The notes beneath the pieces are model-generated. The model searched no databases and had not been told where the DNA came from. It worked only from the letters and a program-made list of their open reading frames with translations. The translations under genes were made by a program, and so were the position numbers. From Jeotgalibaca ciconiae (GTDB lineage Bacteria > Bacillota > Bacilli > Lactobacillales > Aerococcaceae), in assembly GCF_003955755.1 (NCBI RefSeq), contig NZ_CP034465.1:2412001-2476000 (forward strand): 64,000 nt of DNA, written 5' to 3'. The number at the start of each line of letters is the position of its first letter. Position 1 is the first letter of the stretch. Positions 60,616-64,000 of the stretch are shown here, piece by piece.

Positions 60616-61626
60616 ATGTCAACAGGGAAACCACTACTAGAGATTAATCATCTCCATACCGGTTTTAGAATTAAAGACAATTATTATGATGCAGTGGACG
60701 ATGTTTCACTGACATTAGAAAAAAATGAAATTTTAGCAATTGTAGGTGAGTCAGGTTCTGGAAAAAGTACGTTAGCTACCACAATCATTGGCCTTCATAA
60801 TAAAGCAAATACTAAAATTAGCGGCGAAGTTTTATACCAAGATTTAAATTTAATCGATTTAAATGAGACCTTATACAACCGAATTCGTGGAAATGATATC
60901 GGCATGATTTTTCAAGATCCATTGTCTGCTTTAAATCCGTTAATGACAATTTCTGACCAAATTGAAGAAGCTTTGATATACCACACAAAAATGTCTGCTC
61001 AAGAAAGAAAAGACCGCGTCTTAGAATTGCTAAATCAAGTTGGGATTCCAAACCCAGCAAGAATTTCGAAGCAATACCCACATGAATTATCAGGTGGGAT
61101 GAGACAGCGGGTTGTCATTGCGATTGCCTTATCTTGCAAACCGCCTATTATCATTGCGGATGAGCCTACAACGGCTTTGGATGTTACTATCCAAGCACAA
61201 ATATTGGACTTACTAAATGATTTACAAGATGAAACAGAAGCAGGAATTATTTTAATTACACATGACTTGGGCGTTGTTGCTGAAACCGCTGACCGTGTAG
61301 CAGTAATGTATGCGGGCGAGATTGTTGAAATGGCAACTGCAGAAGAACTATTTACGAATCCAAGACATCCTTATACACGTTCGTTATTGAATTCCATTCC
61401 ACAATCTGAAGATTTGGAAGGAGAGTCAGAAGAACTGCATGTCATTCAAGGTACAGTTCCTTCATTAAAGAATCTTCCTAGAACAGGTTGCCGTTTTGCT
61501 CCACGAATTCCTTGGGTTCCAAAAGAAGCGCACGAAGCAAATCCAACTTTGCATGAGATACTTCCAAATCATTTTGTGAGATGTACATGCCATGAACATT
61601 TCCATTTTGAAGGGGAGGCTGAGTAA
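60616..61626 (+). CDS. oppD: Oligopeptide ABC transporter ATPase OppD
   Basis: One of two ATPases powering peptide import. Walker A GESGSGKST, Q-loop FQDPLSALNP, signature LSGGMRQRV, Walker B IIIADEPTTALD, H-loop THDLG. The C-terminal extension typical of Opp/Dpp ATPases contains Cys residues (TGCRFAPR ... RCTCH) that may hold an Fe-S cluster. 336 aa. ATG with AGAAGGAGGG. First of oppD-F-B-C, the Lactococcus order; the binding protein would follow outside the window. Confidence 0.95.
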   Translation: MSTGKPLLEINHLHTGFRIKDNYYDAVDDVSLTLEKNEILAIVGESGSGKSTLATTIIGLHNKANTKISGEVLYQDLNLIDLNETLYNRIRGNDIGMIFQDPLSALNPLMTISDQIEEALIYHTKMSAQERKDRVLELLNQVGIPNPARISKQYPHELSGGMRQRVVIAIALSCKPPIIIADEPTTALDVTIQAQILDLLNDLQDETEAGIILITHDLGVVAETADRVAVMYAGEIVEMATAEELFTNPRHPYTRSLLNSIPQSEDLEGESEELHVIQGTVPSLKNLPRTGCRFAPRIPWVPKEAHEANPTLHEILPNHFVRCTCHEHFHFEGEAE

Positions 61627-61627
61627 T

Positions 61628-62584
61628 TTGAGTTTTATGCAAATTAAAGATTTAAAAGTACATTATCCGATTCGAAGTGGTTTTTGGAACAGAGTAACAG
61701 ACCATGTATACGCTGTTGATGGAATTAATTTAGAAATCGAAGAAGGAAAAACTTACGGATTAGTAGGTGAATCTGGATCAGGAAAGTCTACGATTGGAAA
61801 ATCGATTATCGGATTAGAAAGAATTACATCTGGTAAAGTTTTCTATGAAGGAGAAGATGTAACGAATAAAGCTCGTAAACGTACTTCTGATTATAATCGT
61901 AATGTCCAAATGATTTTTCAAGATTCTATGTCCAGTCTAAACCCAAGAAAAAGAGTTATTGACATAATTTCTGAACCATTGGATAATTTTGAACGTTTAT
62001 CGCCTAATGAAACGAAAAAACGTGTAATGGAATTATTGGATATCGTAAATATGCCGGAAGATGCTCTTTATAAGTATGCTCATGAATTTTCTGGTGGGCA
62101 AAGACAACGGATTGGCGTGGCGAGAGCTGTTGCAACGAATCCTAAGTTAATCATTGCAGATGAACCAGTTTCTGCTTTGGACTTATCTGTACAAGCACAA
62201 GTTTTAAACTTCATGAAACGAATTCAAGAAGAATATAATGTTTCTTATTTATTTATTTCTCACGATTTAGGTGTTGTAAAACATATGTGTGACGACTTAG
62301 CGATTATGTATCGTGGGCGCTTTGTTGAATATGGAAATAAAAAAGACATTTATAATAATCCGCAACACATTTATACAAAACGCTTGTTATCAGCGATTCC
62401 GACCATTGACCCAATTAATCGTGAAAAGCATAAAGCAGATCGTATCGCGGTTGAAAAAGAATACAATATGAATCAAGAGAAATTTTACAATGAAGATGGA
62501 CGGGTTTATGATTTATCCCCTCTGACAGATACGCATAAGGCAGCAATCAAAGTACATGCAAATGCAGTAAAGGAGGGTGAATGA
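61628..62584 (+). CDS. oppF: Oligopeptide ABC transporter ATPase OppF
   Basis: Second ATPase of the importer. Walker A GESGSGKST, FQDSMSSLNPRK, signature FSGGQRQRIGVARA, IADEPVSALD, SHDLG. 318 aa from TTG 61628, which has AGGGGAGG 9 nt upstream inside the end of oppD; reading from the earlier 61592 adds an unsupported N-terminus. Ends in an ATGA overlap with oppB. Confidence 0.94.
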   Translation: MSFMQIKDLKVHYPIRSGFWNRVTDHVYAVDGINLEIEEGKTYGLVGESGSGKSTIGKSIIGLERITSGKVFYEGEDVTNKARKRTSDYNRNVQMIFQDSMSSLNPRKRVIDIISEPLDNFERLSPNETKKRVMELLDIVNMPEDALYKYAHEFSGGQRQRIGVARAVATNPKLIIADEPVSALDLSVQAQVLNFMKRIQEEYNVSYLFISHDLGVVKHMCDDLAIMYRGRFVEYGNKKDIYNNPQHIYTKRLLSAIPTIDPINREKHKADRIAVEKEYNMNQEKFYNEDGRVYDLSPLTDTHKAAIKVHANAVKEGE

Positions 62585-63549
62585 TTATGTGGAAAACTAT
62601 ATTAAGACGCGTATTACTAATGATTCCACAAATCATTATTCTTAGTCTTTTCGTTTTTCTGATGGCTTCCGCAATGCCAGGTGATCCTTTTACAGGATTA
62701 ATTACTCCGGATATGGATCCAGCTACGATTGAAAGACTTCGAGAAGCGGCTGGTTTAAATAATCCGTGGTATATTCGTTATTGGGATTGGATAGTTAATG
62801 CGATTCAAGGTGATTTTGGTAAGAGTTTTACTTATAAGATACCAGTATCTGAAGTTATTGGCCAACGTGTTGGTAACACAATCTGGTTATCAATTGTATC
62901 CTTAGTTTTTACTTATTTGCTGGCAATTCCTCTTGGAATGTTCGCAGGTAGATATAACGGATCATGGGGAGACAAAGCGATTAGTTTTTATAACTATTTT
63001 AGTTTTGCCATTCCAACATTTGTTTTTGCGTTATTGTTAATTTGGATTTTTGGTTTTAATTTAGGTTGGTTCCCAACAAGAGGAACTGTACAAACAGGAG
63101 TCGCGCCCGGGACTTTCGCATATGTTTGGAGTAGAATCTACCATTTGATTTTACCTGCCTTATCGTACGCCTTATTGGCAACGACCAGTACCATTCAGTA
63201 TTTGCGAACAGGGGTTATTGATGCAAAACAAGAAGACTATGTGAAGACTGCACGTTCAAAAGGCGTTCCTGAGAACAAAGTTTATAACAAACATATTTTC
63301 CGTAATTCTATTTTACCAATCGCTTCCTTTATTGGGTATGACATTACTGGACTTATTGGAGGATCAATTTTTATAGAACGGATTTTCTCATTCCCTGGAA
63401 TGGGACGGTTGTTTATTGATTCACTGCTAGCCCGTGATTACAGTGTCATCACCGCATTAATTCTATTATTTGGATTGACGGCTTTGTTTGGTACTCTATT
63501 ATCTGATATTATCATGAGTATCGTTGATCCACGTATTCGAATTGAGTAG
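62581..63549 (+). CDS. oppB: Oligopeptide ABC transporter permease OppB
   Basis: Inner-membrane permease with six helices; EAA loop DYVKTARSKGVPENKVYNKHIFRNS and C-terminal FSFPGMGRLFIDSLLARDY. 322 aa. ATG 62581 (or 62587) next to AAGGAGGG. Pairs with OppC. Confidence 0.95.
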   Translation: MIMWKTILRRVLLMIPQIIILSLFVFLMASAMPGDPFTGLITPDMDPATIERLREAAGLNNPWYIRYWDWIVNAIQGDFGKSFTYKIPVSEVIGQRVGNTIWLSIVSLVFTYLLAIPLGMFAGRYNGSWGDKAISFYNYFSFAIPTFVFALLLIWIFGFNLGWFPTRGTVQTGVAPGTFAYVWSRIYHLILPALSYALLATTSTIQYLRTGVIDAKQEDYVKTARSKGVPENKVYNKHIFRNSILPIASFIGYDITGLIGGSIFIERIFSFPGMGRLFIDSLLARDYSVITALILLFGLTALFGTLLSDIIMSIVDPRIRIE

Positions 63550-63577
63550 CACTTAATAAAGAGAAGGAGGTAATAAA

Positions 63578-64000
63578 ATGTATTCGGAAGAAGACAAAAA
63601 AACTGGGAAAATGGAAGAAGTTGCTTCTGATATTAAAGATTTGGATCATACAGATTCCAATTTAACCACTTTACCAGACACAACAGATGATCAAGGCGCA
63701 GTTATTGGTTTTCAAGTAATTGCCCGTGAATTTAAAAAAGATAAATTAGCCATGTTTTCTTTAGGCTTACTCATCACCTTACTAATCATTATCTTCATAG
63801 GATCATATTTCTTTTTTGATCAAAGTGAAGTAATGAAAGTTCATATCCTAAATCGTTATACAGCTCCTGGTGAACAATACTTTTTAGGAGCAGATGAGGG
63901 TGGACGTGATGTTCTCGGTCAACTATTTATTGGTGCACGTAACTCCATTATTATTGGATTTAGTGTGACTATCGTAACTGGTATAATCGGAATTGGTTTA
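63578..64000 (+). CDS. oppC: Oligopeptide ABC transporter permease OppC, 3'-truncated by window edge
   Basis: The frame is open to the last base; 141 codons are visible. An acidic N-terminal tail of about 45 residues (with VIGFQVIAREFKKDK at its end), a first membrane helix (LGLLITLLIIIFIGSYFFF), then FLGADEGGRDVLGQLFIGARNS, a hallmark of OppC/DppC. ATG 63578 with GAGAAGGAGG 7 nt upstream, 28 bp after oppB. Confidence 0.93.
   Translation, partial: MYSEEDKKTGKMEEVASDIKDLDHTDSNLTTLPDTTDDQGAVIGFQVIAREFKKDKLAMFSLGLLITLLIIIFIGSYFFFDQSEVMKVHILNRYTAPGEQYFLGADEGGRDVLGQLFIGARNSIIIGFSVTIVTGIIGIGL

Overview
The window is a low-GC, core-genome stretch of a Gram-positive bacterium of the order Lactobacillales. 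The gene content and order point to the Carnobacteriaceae/Enterococcaceae side of that order: an Enterococcus hirae-type Na+ V-ATPase operon (ntpFIKECGABD), a PDH complex whose E2 has two lipoyl domains, RNase J2 in Bacillus-like pnp...asd...rnjB synteny, an ECF thiamine component (ThiT), and oppDFBC. The family-level placement is inference. I saw no rRNA or tRNA genes, CRISPR array, prophage or transposase gene.

Layout. 1-7991: end of gdhA, then pdhABCD followed by a UPF0223 gene and suhB. 8000-14750: typA, ylaN, ftsW, a YlbC-like gene, ylbF, ylbG, rsmD and coaD, the order known from Bacillus. 14750-15440: a gene-free repeat block. 15508-20170: comEA-comEB-comEC-holA, with rpsT on the other strand. 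20718-25453: uvrB, rpsO with a structured leader, and pnp. 25500-28670: repeat copies around a YjbR-like gene and asd. 28670-32538: rnjB, thiT, cls. 32697-33094: a minus-strand YolD-like gene under two LexA/SOS boxes. 33235-41750: nine V-ATPase genes. 41997-50540: gmk, rpoZ, priA, fmt, rsmB, stp, prkC. 50984-54336: gpmA(-), rsgA, rpe, thiN, rpmB(-). 54645-60317: the Asp23-family gene, fakA, recG, plsX, acpP. 60616-end: oppD, oppF, oppB and the start of oppC.

The most interesting non-genic signal is a family of dispersed repeats of about 204 bp (long form) or 154 bp (short form, lacking exactly 50 internal bases). Five clear copies start at 14753, 14961, 25501, 28070 and 50655. All have the same orientation. 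Four begin within about 5 nt of the T-tract of a host intrinsic terminator (coaD, pnp, asd, prkC). The fifth begins just after the terminal hairpin of another copy. Complete copies end in their own terminator-like hairpin (GCGGAC-TT-GTCCGC-TTTT). This fits a small non-autonomous element that targets terminators and regenerates a target, though a 3'-UTR or RNA role is not excluded. Diverged relics lie nearby.

Other regulatory signals: two SOS boxes on the orphan YolD-like gene; a three-way-junction rpsO leader; terminator-like hairpins inside the typA, pnp and rnjB leaders; and an inverted repeat between the acpP promoter and its start codon. Genes that work together here include pyruvate oxidation (pdhABCD), RNA decay (pnp, rnjB, and ylbF as a possible RNase Y partner), DNA uptake (comEA/EC), thiamine use (thiT, thiN, with TPP-dependent PDH and phospholipid synthesis steps elsewhere), Ser/Thr signalling (stp/prkC) and phospholipid synthesis (fakA, plsX, acpP, cls).
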